Part shown: positions 21,814 through 33,800 of the stretch, piece after piece
Position numbering within the stretch: position 1 is the stretch's first letter
How the letters are laid out: every line of letters starts with the position of its first letter
Translations under genes and position numbers: made by a program
The notes under the pieces: generated by a model
Databases searched by the model: none
The model's input: only the letters and a program-made list of their open reading frames with translations
What the model was told of the DNA's origin: nothing
From: Oryzias latipes
Taxonomy: Eukaryota > Chordata > Actinopteri > Beloniformes > Adrianichthyidae
Assembly (NCBI RefSeq): GCF_002234675.1
Contig: NC_019859.2
Location: 3,255,240-3,319,239, forward strand
DNA: 64,000 bases
Direction: 5' to 3'

Positions 21814-23366
21814 TTAACCCTGATCAGTAAACATATCTAGACTCAAGAATACTTGAATGTGTTGCTGCTTGTTGTGTAGCCAGTTCCTTTGGAGGAGGTG
21901 GGCAGCATCGGTAACCCAGACTTTGGGTCTTTTCTGCAGCGATTCAGAGCTTGTTTGTAGGTTAATCTTCTCCTGTGTTAGTGGGTCTAAGACAGGGGTG
22001 TCCAAATCCAGGCCTCAAGGGCCGGCAACCCGCTGGTTTTCCAGAAATGCTGCCTCATCTGCTGTTGATTACCTGGATCAGGTGTGTTTAGCCAATTAGG
22101 AGCTTCAAAGGCAGGTTGATTGGAAAACATATAGGACACCGGCCCTTGAGGCCTGGAATTGGACACCCCTGTTCTAAGATATCCTTTTCATACGTCGTCT
22201 CGGCTTGCAGTTCCCTCATCATTGTGTGGTCAATCATTCTTAACTTAAAGGCATCTGTGACGCTCATCCTGCTGCCTGTTTTGGGATTGACCAGCCCTCC
22301 GGTCAAGAGCTGGACCACCATGTAGCGGCGTGCAGTCTCCTTAAGCATCCAGCCGTTCTGAGCTGCTTCACCCGCAGACAAAATCTTTCTGGTTGTGGGG
22401 TCTTCCACTTCACTAACAGCCTTTTCTGCATTGAGCAGCAGCTGGAGTTGACTTTCCTCAATGAGACATCTGTTTGCTGCCTTGTGAACTGTGTATCTGT
22501 CCTTGTTCTGGATGTCAATGATGCCACCTGTGGCTGCCTGAGCCTCCAGCAGCCTTTGGGCAGTGGTGCGGTCTATCAGTCTGCGCTGGGTGGCATTATG
22601 TATTGTAAAGCAGGTGCAAGTATTAGTATCCATCACTCCTGCAATTGGATATGTTTCCTCAGTTTTGGAGCGGTCTAAACGGGCTGAATTTACTGGAGTG
22701 GCAGACTTTGGGAGGACTGAATTAAGCTGCTGCTGCTTTTTGTCAACACCTGCAAGCATCAGGGCAAACTCTGAAATGGGAATTTTGCCTTTTTTGTACT
22801 GTTGCAGATCGTACTCTGTTATCTTTCCCTCTTTAATGGCGTCTTTAATTGGGATACTGTTTTCCACTCTTGCGATCTTGCAGCACAGATGTCTCACCAT
22901 CAGGTCCCACGGAGGTTATTTCCTTCCAGTCGGACTCTAACTCCAGCAGATTCAAGTACTGCGAATGATCAATGACGCCCTGCGTGTAGGCTTCATGGGA
23001 AGACATTTCTTTACCCGTTTCTGGATTGAAGATGGTGATTATGGTAGACGTGTAAGTGTCATCGGTCTCTGAAGTGAAATTTCCCTCTCTTTGCTCCTCT
23101 TGCAGAGGCTCACAGATGGTACTGTCTTGCTCGTGGATCTTGTATTTTCATCCAAAATAGGATTATGTGATGCCTCCAGAGAGTCACTGTCCTGAAAGAA
23201 AAAAAAATGTGAAAAGAAATAATAAAAAAACCCACTCATTCACTTTCAAACTAGGTATTTTTATCCAAAACATTTTTTCTTACCAGCTGTTTTAGAACCT
23301 CGTACACCTCATGAATAATTTTGGGTTTATGCTTTGAGTACACGTTCTCGACCATGGGAGTAATCT
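21814..23366 (-). pseudogene. Plakin repeat domain pseudogene, copy B of the kinase-plakin gene
   Basis: Two exons match copy A: 23366-23284 (83 bp, same length as A exon 6) and 23191 to a stop at 21814. The long exon encodes NPETGKEMSSHEAYTQGVID, DRKSGKQY, IKDAIKEGKITEYDLQQYKK and ISEFALMLAGV. It continues with AGVMDTNTCTCFTIHNATQ, RLLEAQAATGGIIDIQNKD, LLLNAEKAVSEVEDP and VVQLLTGGLVNPKTGSRMSV. This follows, repeat by repeat, the linker and last plakin repeat domain of plectin/desmoplakin, whose repeats bind intermediate filaments. Breaks: one missing base at about 23148 against copy A, one extra base at about 22853 and a hAT MITE at 21993-22171. All kinase exons are absent. Confidence 0.8.
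21985..22179. mobile_element. hAT MITE inside the plakin exon
   Basis: The element 21993-22171 (179 bp) begins CAGGGGTGTCCAAATCCAGG and ends with the inverted form GGAATTGGACACCCCTG, with further pairing through CCTCAAGGGCCGG. It is flanked by GTCTAAGA (21985-21992) and TTCTAAGA (22172-22179), an 8-bp target duplication with one mismatch. CAGGGG termini and 8-bp duplications define hAT elements. Removing it restores the plakin frame from ...KDIL into DPLTQEKINL. Confidence 0.85.
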
Positions 23367-23464
23367 CTAAGGGATTTTTTTAATATTGAAGGAGAAAAGA
23401 TAAAAGAACTAAATCAATGCTGAAAAAAATTCCAGTTGCGTTGTGCAGAGATGATTTTGAGATA

Positions 23465-23556
23465 ATTTTGTTGTAACAGTAAAATATGTTCAACACAAGA
23501 AGCTTTCAGCTCTCATCTGTCTTCCCAGCTGTTGGACAGGACAAAAAAAGAAAGAG
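23465..23556 (+). mobile_element. GC-rich retroposon family, copy 5 (3' end only)
   Basis: AACAGTAAAATATGTTCAAC, then CTTTCAGCTCTCATCTGTC, CAGCTGTTGGACAGGAC and seven A. The 5' stem has GTTCAACA in place of GTCCAACA, which still pairs through a G-T. Homology with 14905-14975 continues rightward into shared flank, so this copy came with the duplication and was not an independent insertion. Confidence 0.6.
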
Positions 23557-23787
23557 TCCACTCTACATGGAGATGGTCAATGTTAACTTGTGGTCCAATA
23601 TTAACAAAAGTATGAAGCATTTACCCAAACATTAGAAAGGGTAAAGACCAAGTTCCAAAAATGATTATGTGTTTAATGCTTCTACTGTGGTCACAATTTA
23701 AGCAAATGTGTCTCAGATTTAGCTAATTGGTGGCAGCATCACTGTCACAGAGACTTGATAAACTGTATATTCCTCTTTAGATTCCTT

Positions 23788-25702
23788 TATATTTCTGACC
23801 CACTGAACTCTCTGCCCATACTATTGGACATTTTGGATCAATTCGGATCATTTTCAGGTTATAAGGTTAATTACCAGAAAAGTGAGAGCCAGAGAGATGC
23901 CTCATTCAATAGCCCCCTTTAAACAAGTGGAAACTGGCTTTAAATATTTAGGTATATTTATATCTTCCTCTACTTCCGAAATGAAAAAAACGCAACTTTG
24001 AATCCCTGCTGGAGAGCATTGGGGAAGACTTTGATTGTTGGTCAGTTTTACCTCTGTCACTGATTGGGCGGGTGAATCATCAAAATGACCTTCCTTCCTA
24101 AATTCTTGTATCTCTTCCAGCACATCCCTATACTTATTAACAAAGCTTTTTTCGACAAACTGGAAAAACGGATTTCTCACTTCCTATGGAGCGGGAAAAC
24201 ACCTAGAGTCCGCAAATCTGTATTATAGTCACCTAAGAACAAAGGAGGTCTTGGCCTCCCCAACTTTAGACAATATTACTGGGCAGCAAATATACAGAAG
24301 CTCCTATACTGGATGAATGATAATGATACTTCCCTGCCTGTCTGGGTGCAAATGGAGAAGGGATCTGGTCCCTACTCACTGTCCTCAGTTCTTTGCTCGC
24401 AATTTCCATTGACATTATCTCTTGTTAGAGACAATATCATTGTAAAGGAAACAGTCACCAACTGGAGACAATTCAGAAAATATTTCGGTCTGCATGGTCC
24501 TTCAATACTACCCCCCCTACTAAATAATTGTAATTTCGCTTCCTCCGTCACTGATGCGGTTTTTAAAATTTGGCATAGCAAAGGACTTAAAAAAGTCAAG
24601 GACCTATATACCAACAATATCTTCTCAACCTTTGCTAATCTCTCAGCCAGATATAACTTACCTAACTCACATTTTTTTCCGTTTCCTCCAGGCAAGAAAT
24701 TTCGTGAAGAAACAATTCCCTCATTACCCTAACCACCCCCCCAAAACTTTTTTAGATACCTTGCTGGAGGTGGACCCACAGCAAAAGCACTGTATTTCAG
24801 TTCTAACTGGAATGATTGACACAATAGTCAGTAGGTCAATTTCCTTCGTGAAAACCACCTGGGAAAGTGAATTACATACGACTTTATCTGAAGAACAATG
24901 GGATACAGCCTTAAAGTTAATACATTTGTCCTCTATATGTGCCCGACATGCCTTGATCCAGTTCAAAGTATTTTACAGGATACATTACACAAATGCAAAA
25001 CTATCCAGAATCTACACGTCTGTCTCTGATAAGTGCAACCGTTGTGGACACTCGCCAGCAAACCATACCCATATGTTTTGGGCCTGTTCTAAATTAAGAC
25101 GTTTCCGGACACATGTTTTTAACACTCTCAGCCAGGCATATGGAACAAGGCTACTGCCTAATCCAGTGTCCGCTATCTTTGGTTTTGCGGTTGATATGAA
25201 TCTCTCTGGACCTTGCACACGCGCTCTAGCATTCACTACCTTGTTGGCCAGACGATTGATTCTGCTTAGATGGAAGCTCTCTGACCCCCCCTCACATGAC
25301 TAAAGGAGGTGAAACTTGAAAAGCTGAGGTTCTCACTCAAAGGATCTCTAAGTAAGTTTAAAGAGACATGGCATCAATTTTTATCACTGCTAGATACACT
25401 TACATTACTCCCAGAGGCAGAAACTGATTGACCCCCTTTATTTTTTTGTGTGTGTGTGTGTGTGCGTTCTTGTTTATGTGCACATACGTAGAGACTGGAT
25501 CTCTATTATGTCCTGTGTGTATGTGTATGTGTGCGAGTGTGTATATGCATGACCTGGAAATGGGAATGTTCTGTGTTCGGGGGGGGGAGGGATATGGAGA
25601 AACACAGCTGTATTGTCGTTTAAACACGTTTACCTTTTTGAAAACATGCTCTGTATGTTAATATGTTCTAAAAACTCGATTAAAAAAGTTGGAATAGACT
25701 CC
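23788..25702 (+). mobile_element. L1-like LINE, ORF2 C-terminal part, inserted into the duplicated segment
   Basis: The plus strand encodes, in pieces, FSGYKVNYQKSE, FKYLGIFISSS, FLPKFLYLFQHIP, ISHFLWSGKTPRVR and GGLGLPNFRQYYWAANIQKL. A long frame then runs to 25303 with IHLSSICARHALIQFKVFYR and the C-terminal zinc knuckle CNRCGHSPANHTHMFWAC. This is the thumb and C-terminal domain of an L1/Tx1 ORF2. Several frameshifts and a stop near 24226 break it. The 3' UTR contains a GT microsatellite at 25447-25545. Flanks rejoin the segment seen uninterrupted at 15200-15225, which places the insertion edges to within about 15 bases. Confidence 0.85.
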
Positions 25703-26490
25703 GGTCAGATGACAAATGTAGCACACAGGACTTTTCTCGGTGGTGTGACTGCACTTACTTCATTTTGAAATGCTGAAAAAAATAAGAGGATAAGGCGGAT
25801 CTTCCTTTGGGGTTCACTTCCCCGTTTGGACCATTAAAGCCTCCAGAGCGGGTGAAACAAAAGAATCGGGCTCAGTTCTTTAAGACCTTTCTTTATTACT
25901 TTTTTCTTAACTCCAAAAACGGAGATTGACCACGCATGGATGCGCTCCACACCCTCATATGCGCTCTTCCCCCTCCTTCCTGCACCGCGCGAGCTGAGAC
26001 AAACCTGTTTTAGTGCACACACGCACGCACACACACTCACGCACACACACACACGCACATGCACACACACACACCTACACACACACATACACCACAACCT
26101 TTCTTTTTTACACCTGTCAAATATTTTCTGTGGTGTCTTTTAATGACCAAACATGCGCCCCCTGGCATTTTATGGCATTATTTGAGGACAGGTGTGTTTT
26201 TTTTACCGCAGCCTTTTGATGTGTTTTTGACCTGTTTCGACATAGTTATCTAAAGTCATCAGTTGATGCTCGTGTATGCTATATAAATTTTCAGAGAATG
26301 AAGAGAAAATCTACCAACATTTATTCTTATTTTAAGAAAAAAAGTACAGCATAAGGCGTGAAAGAGATGGTAGGGGAGCAACAGAGGTATAGTGAGAAGG
26401 AGGAAGATGACGAAGGACAGTCAGAACCATTAGTCAAAGAAGAAAGGCAGAACTCAGCAAAATCAGGGTCTCGACCTGTATATCAGTAGG
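25703..26490. other. Continuation of the duplicated segment, with an internal insertion
   Basis: Bases 25703-25770 and about 26160-26490 align by eye to 15220-15345 and 15325-15710. Between them lies about 390 bases of other sequence with a CA-rich tract (26013-26095). That insert is unassigned; an LTR-type fragment is possible. The relic frame at 26300-26490 is shorter than its partner at 15456. Confidence 0.6.
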
Positions 26491-27330
26491 CAGGGCCGGC
26501 CCTGGTCTTCCGGGGGCCCTAAGCGAACTTTAATTCGTGGGTCCTCTAACTGATCAGCAGCACCAACAAAACGCAACTGCTGTTGCAATATAAATGAGAT
26601 CTCTCTATTAATACATTTGTGAATGTATTATTTTTGCTGCTGAAGAATTGAATACAGTATATTGCCTGCATGTTGGATGCACATTTAGTGGTGCCAAACC
26701 AATTCTAAATGCAAAGAAAAAATTAGAATGACAAATGTCATTCTAATAACAAAATGTCATTCTAATAAATGCTGAGGAAACTGAATCAGGGCAGAAGCAG
26801 ATCAACATGGAACAGTCAACCTGCACACTTTGAGAACCATGAAGAAGAGTGAGACGTCAACCACAGAAAACTGTTTACCATCAGCACAGACAAAATGAAG
26901 TAATTTAATCACCATTTTTTCGTTTTGTGGACTCCGCCATGTTGGAGCCAGATGTGATCAGTAGGCAGTGATAAGTCTGAATTATTGTTTCTATGGCAAC
27001 CACTCATCAATCAGGACTGAGCTTGGTGGAGGGCCACACCCCTGCAGGAAATGTGTCAAAGGTTCTGAACATTGCATGTGAGACTACATACTTTAGAGGG
27101 ATTGGATTGGTCAGTTTATCACTTGAATAACTTGAACTACAGAAAAAATATTTAGACTATAAAGTAAAAAAAAAGGCAGCAGAGCCAGAATGTTTATTCT
27201 AACTAATAGAATGAAGAATGAGTGAGAGGCGTTTGTTTCTCTATAGAAGTCTGAGATTTTAGCTTCATGGAGCCACTTTCTGTTCGAAACACCGGGGGGT
27301 GTCACTCAGTCCAGTTCTCATTTACAGTGT
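26491..27330. mobile_element. hAT terminus followed by a MITE-like repeat
   Basis: CAGGGCCGGCCCTGG at 26491 followed by GGGGGCCCTAAGCGAA is a hAT terminal sequence; the matching far end was not identified. About 26985-27327 shares blocks with the MITE at 42836-43275 (TTTCTATGGCAACCA, ATCAGGA, GTGTCACTCAGTCCAGTTCT). I see no gene between 26560 and 27886 other than the expected SRP68 3' UTR. Confidence 0.5.
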
Positions 27331-27886
27331 TGAAGATGTGCTTGATGGTGGTTTTCCCCACGTCTGTGACTCCTGGCATCTTTTCTGAATGAGAATGAAC
27401 TTTTAACACGTTTATTTTCCTCCGCTGCCACTAACAGATTGTGTTGCTTTTGTTTTTCTCACTGTCAGCAGGTGCTGTGGTTGCTACGGCAACACAGAAA
27501 GTGTCTAAACAGTCAGATTTGGAATTGTAAGTTTAATGCAGTGACATGTTGACGATTACAAAGCAGAAAGTGAGAAAACTTCATTTGAAAGCAAATGTCT
27601 CATCAAAAAACTAAAGGAAAGGAACAGGAAACAAAAAGTTCATTTATGGTTATTATTCAGAGGTTAGTTAAAACTAAAGACCGAGGTAACCTGTTAAGCT
27701 GCAGGTATGTTTTCTCTGCCGGTAATAAAGGAAGGAGTGCTGACCTCAGGTCTCCCTCAGCATGTGAGATTTAACCGCACAGGCAGAAAGAAAAACGAGC
27801 AGAGAGAGACATGATTTCTCTGAACTCATTCCAGCCTTTGGTGACTCGCTCCGAGTCTCCGTGTGCTCGCATGGAGGTTCTTCAGC

Positions 27887-30800
27887 TTAGCTGCCAAAGC
27901 CGAAGATGCCCTTGATGTAGCCCGTCAGGCCGCCCTTGCCCTTCTGCTCCACCTTGTCGTCCAGCGGCGGGAAAGTCACGTGGTTGAGAGCCAGGTCAAA
28001 GAACAGAGGCTTGCAGGGGATTGGCTGGAAGTCTGGCGGGAAGGGGACCAGGTTGGGATGTTTGCCGACCAGAGTCGAGTCGATGCGGAAAGTTTCCAGA
28101 TGCTCGCAGAGCGGCTGAAGAGGAAGAGGAGGAGCGAGAATGAGAGTGATGAAGAAAAAGGAGTTTAACATGACTGAAAAAGAAGGATCCATAGCAGCTG
28201 AATTTATGTTCATGTTGAGACTATAGAACTTAATGGGCCACACATCCACCACCTCTGTGAGATTAGTTTATAAACATTATTTCCTATGCATCCTCATTTT
28301 CCACCATTATGTTGTGTGATATATTAGACTCAACGAGTGACTAAAGTAATAACGAATCTTTTTTGTGTGTAAATTATTAACTAAAGAGGCTCTAAACTAT
28401 TTTGTCTTTACTCAACTTTGGCAGCATGTGCCCCTCCCACATTAGCACTATAGTTCAAGGAGCTCATATTTCAGCATCGTGAACATCCAGGAATGGGAAC
28501 AGGGATATAGACATTTATTTTTCTCGTGTTATCTGGATCGTTAAACATGTTAATTTTGATTAAAGTCATTTGTACATAAAGTGTTGAATAAAAAAGGATC
28601 TTGCCTATTTTTAATACCCGTTTTTTGGTTTAGACACGCCTCACACCAAGCATCTTCCTTCCTCCATGGTTTCAAAGAGCTGACTACTGAATAGGACTGG
28701 GTTCGTAAAATTGATTATTCGATCTGAACCGATCCAAGCTTCATAAATCAATAATTGATTCATAAAAGTAGAGCTCAAGCTTTTAATGTCTTTCCTGTTC
28801 TGGTGACCTAAGGCTAAGATTTGGGGAGATCCAGCTTTGAATCAATCATGGTGTCCAACTGTAAAACAGTTTACAAAATCCAAAAGGAAGGTTCATGAAC
28901 ATTACTAATATACTCTGATACATCTAGTTTAATTTGAACAATGACGGGAATAAAACCAAAGTCTGCTAGCTTGATGCTGACGTACAATGGAATTTCCCAT
29001 AGGATGGCTAATGCTAACTCTCGGTTGACCTAAAGACATTGCTGACAAAATTTGCAGCAACATATGTTATAATTATATAAGTGTTAATTTATATACTCAC
29101 ATTATTTATATACTTATTTATATACTCACAGGCATGAATTCTCCAAACTCTTAATTTAATTTTTTTTTTTTTTACATTTTTTTTAAAGTTTTGCTGAAAT
29201 CTTTTGGAATAAAATGTAATACTATAGCGTGAGCTCCACCTAGTGGCCAAACTGAGACGCAGGTTTCACAATCTGCACATTTTTGTTGGAGCTTCTCTGA
29301 AAAACCGTTTAACACTGTGTGGTGTTCATCCATCAACCATTGGTTTAATTTTTCACTAATACATTTTACAGTATGTGAGATGTATTAGAGTAACATGAAA
29401 ACTTAAAACATTAATGTATTCCTATACAAAAATGTCTAAATGTGTAAATTTAACACCCAGCCCTACTATTGAAGGAATTCAATCCTAACTAATATCTCAG
29501 ACTACCTGGTTTCTCCTGACTGTTTCCTCTTACCGTGTTGTCTTTCTGCTGATGAGGAACAGAAACTTCTGCAGTCTCGTCCTTGTCTGAAACACATTTC
29601 ATCGTGACTTCAGATAAATCTGTGGATGTTAAATTTAGTGCATTTCTTCCATGGAGGGGCTCTCACCTAAAATGGCAGCAGCTTGAAGTGAATATTTCTC
29701 AGCGTTCACCTCAGCGATGAGCTCCTGAACGTCAGGAAGATCCTGCAGACGGTTCAGTGAGGAAGAGCACAAACGGAACGGTTTGGTTTTTAAAACATGG
29801 AGCTGCTAAAACTTCACGGGTTGAAACAAACCTTGAGGCTGCTGTTAAGACTCTTGGCTTTGGACTGGACCTCCTTGGCGTACTTCAGCACCCTCTCATA
29901 CAGAACCAGCGCCTCGCTCCACTTCTTCACCAGGACATAAGACTGAGCTATAAAGAAACACCTGCCAGCGGGAAAAAGAGAAAAGTACATTTTTATTCTG
30001 ATTAATGAAGCAGGACAGACGTTGCTGTGAAATCCATTTGCTGGATTATTTATCAGGTGGAAAAGAGACGCAGCTCTGTTAATATGGACAGCAGTGTGTC
30101 CAATTAAGTTTAAGGGCACAATATAAAAAAACAGAGCAGAGAAGGTGACCTGTAAGCTTTGTAGATCAGCGTCTTGAGGGACACCTCTTTCTGGAAGGCG
30201 TGGTCGTCCTCCAAACCCGGCAGGGTGGACAGTTCAGCCAGACTCTGAGAAGAGGAGGAGGATGTGAGGACAAACTCTTATTTGTTAAACATGAGAAAAA
30301 ATCAACATCTTCTCGTTCTGCCTCATCTTCTTCCTCACAGGACATTTAAGGGCTGAACTCTACCTGCAGGATGATGTCATAGAGGCGGATCAGGTCCTGA
30401 GGCCGGGGGCCCCTCTTGCTGTCGTCGGCCCCCGTCTCCTTCAGCTGAACCTGCAGGGTGTGAGCCATGCTCTCGTTCCTCTTCACCAGCGTGCACAGCT
30501 TGATGTAGGTCAGATAGCTGCCGCAGAAAAACCAAACAGCAGGTCAAACCTGAGAGCTTCTCATGTCTACAAGGAACACATCAGCCTCGGTTTCATTCTG
30601 AGTTTGCTGCTTCTGTCTGTTTGAGGAAACATCTTCACGGTTGGTTTACTAAAACCAATGTCAAAGCATGAACTTCCTCTGCGACTAGACTAAAACAAAA
30701 GTCTCTATATTTTTTATATTCTTACCTGTGCAGGAACTGAAGGTTGGAAACTTTCCCTCCATCGCTGTCTGAGCTCCTTTCTCGCAGTTTCTACAAAATT

Positions 30801-33800
30801 GACCAAAGGACAATGACCTACGAATCCCCGAAAGCTTTTGAAACGTCCCACCGAACATTTGAACGGGAGTTTCTCACCGCCTCACTCTTCAGCTCCTCTC
30901 TCACAGCCTGGATGGTGTCTCTACATTCGGCCAGCAGGGTCTCATAAAGATGCTCTTTGGTCTCCTCGTTTGCTGCCTGCAAAAAAAGAAAAAAAAGAAA
31001 AAAAAAACAGGTAAACATTTGCCTTTTATGTTGAAAGAGCTGAACTCATCCTGAGCAGCACCATGGTTGTAGAATGGCCAAAGAGGGTTACAACTGACTT
31101 TGTTTTTCATAATCAGAGAGAACTTTAGGAATTCTGTTGAAAATTTCTGTTTAGGAAAAAAAAGGGTAGTTTTTGATCGCCAACAGAAAATAAATTGAAA
31201 GTTTTCAGTAAAGCCTGTTGATGCTAAGAACCAACTTCAACGTCACAGCAACCGGTTTCTGCTGCACTGCAGTACTTCTTCCCGCCCACAGGTGTCGCTG
31301 TCGACAAATGCAATGAAGCAACCATGACTGTTTTCAGGCTAAACTCTTTCTGCTCTCGATCGCTCATCATTTATCAGATATGCGGAGCGACAAATTCTCA
31401 GGACGTCCGACAAAACTTGAGGCCAGTGACTCTTTAACTCTAGCGGACGGCTGCTGCAGTAACAGAATTTGATGTTTATAAAATGTTAAAGTACCAAAAG
31501 ATTCCTTACAAATCTACATATTTGAGTGAATTCACATCATAGTGAAACCTTTAATATCCTGTAATATTCTCAACCAATCAGCTTGTTAAATTAGTCTTTT
31601 TGGTGGGCGGAGTCTCTGTTTTATGGATTTCTCTGGTCATAATGGTCGTATTAAGTCACATCTATAAGCTGTGATTCTACAACAGCTTTTCCTTCTGATG
31701 CAGCAGCTTCAGATGAACTCGGATACACATTTGTTTAGTAAAATGTTTGAAAACAGATTTTGCTTTGGAGGAAAAAAAACAAAAAAAAAACAATAAAACC
31801 GCAAGTGTTTTTTTTGTTTTGTTTTTTACTATTTATCGTTTTCTATAACAACCTAAAGTGATGATTTTTTTTAAACAAATAACAGCAAATTTTGGATCCA
31901 TTATTACTTTATAGAATATTAAAAATCTTTCATCTAAAATCGTACAAACTCCACTCGGGGGGGGGGGGGGGGGGGGGGGGGTGGTTCTGACCTGAGCAAT
32001 GGCGGCCTCGTTGTCTGCCAGACCCAACAGGAAAATGCGAGCCTTGTCGACCTTCACGGGAACGCTCCGCCCTCGCCACTCCACCTCACTCATGGTAGCT
32101 GCCTGCTTGGTTCTTGCCTGAGTGATCAGCGTCTGGAAGGAATGCAGGAATGCATTTTAAAACTGATCTTTATGTCATTAAGGCTAACAAATTTAAAAAA
32201 GGTTTCCAGTTGCTGAAATATTTTCCTTTCCCACTTTCAACATCCGTAAAACTCCTACATAACGTCCCTTAAAGAGCGCCAAAGCCACACACCTCCAGTT
32301 TCTCTGCCATCATGCCTCCGCCTCCACCTGTCAGCCGCATCTGCATCAGGTCGTTGATTGCATTCTGGTCTCCTGTTGACCCATTTCAAAGCAGTTGGAG
32401 TCTGATATAAAAACCTCCTGAACCACAAAGAAGCCGTGGGAAACTGAAGTGACGCTCACCGATGTTGTAAGCACAGTAGCGGATGTTGGGGGAGATCTCG
32501 TCCACGCGCTGACGATACAAAGCCGCCATCTCCTCGGTGAACGCACTGGCCAGTTTCTCATAGATGGTTCTGACGGATAGAAAACGGGTTCATCTTTGTC
32601 TGCATCTGATTACCAGAGAAAGAAAGCTGGCGTCAAACCTACTTGCACTTGTTGAAGGCTTCCATGGCGCGTTTCCACTCCTGCAGCTCAAACTCCACCA
32701 TCCCAGTCAGGTATGCAGTGTAGGCCTGGAATAAAAACCATTAGCTGACACTTTGTGGTTGTTCGAGAAAAAAAAAATGGTTTTGACCAATTCAAGCTAA
32801 TAATCTGTTTGCTTCATCGTGGGAGGAGTAAACAGCCGTAGCAGCCGTCTCTGGGTGCCTCTCGAGGACGGGTGGGGAAACGTTTGCGTACCTGCGCCTC
32901 CAGTTTGGTCTTCGCATCGACACGGTGACTCTCGCAGAGCTTCTCCAGCCGCTCGCTGTGCTTGGCGGCCTTCCGGAGGCGTGCGAGCAGGTGGAAGCGC
33001 TTCCGCGGTTCTGTGTTGGCCTCCTGTTTCAGCTGCATGGCGTAACTCCAAGCACGCTCTGCCTCCATCAAAACCAGCAACAGATATCTGAGAACACGAA
33101 GAGGGAAAATCATTCAAGCTTTCTGCATAATTACAGACTAAACTTTCACAGAACCGTCTGTACGAGGCTGAGGTCAGAGTCTGATTTTTAAGTTTAACTT
33201 CATTCTCTGTTAAGCATCTGCAACTTTATTTGTCTCCTACATTTTATTTAGGAACCATTAAAGTGAAATAGATTTTCCTTTAAGCCACATCTGTCAAGGT
33301 GGGAAATACAAATACAAAAAAATTAAAGACGGCTACTTAAACTGGTATTTTCTAAATGTAATACTGAGCATGAATCTGCTGTTTTAACAACTTTAATAGC
33401 AGCATCTTCATAACAAAAGACTGTCAGTTGCGGAATATGCATTATTATCAATCAGCTTAGTGACCTTGTGGTAAAGTGTCCACTCTGAGACTAGAAGGTT
33501 GCGAGTTCAAATCCTTGGCTATGGAGGTTCCTGAACACGGCTGTGTCTGCAGCTCGCCGCTCCCCCAGAGGATGGGTCAGATGCGGAGAACAGACAGTTG
33601 ATGGGACTTTTAGCTACGGTGTGTAAATGTAGCGATTAATTCATATTTGGAGTAAAAAACTCTTGGTTTTTGTCTGTTAAATAGTAGCTTTGTTTTATTT
33701 TAAGTTGAAGGTTCTTCTATGTCTTGCTAAAATAGAGAGGACTCATATGTCAAAAAGAAAAAACTCCAAACTTTCAAAATACGTTAGACTTTTGTGAACT

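Noticed and set aside
25443-26095. CRISPR-like or regulatory arrays
   Set aside because: These are ordinary GT/CA microsatellites (25447-25545 and 26013-26095) in LINE or repeat flanks.
33450-33520. tRNA gene
   Set aside because: A and B box sequences are present but the cloverleaf acceptor stem is absent, and the downstream body is that of a fish SINE.
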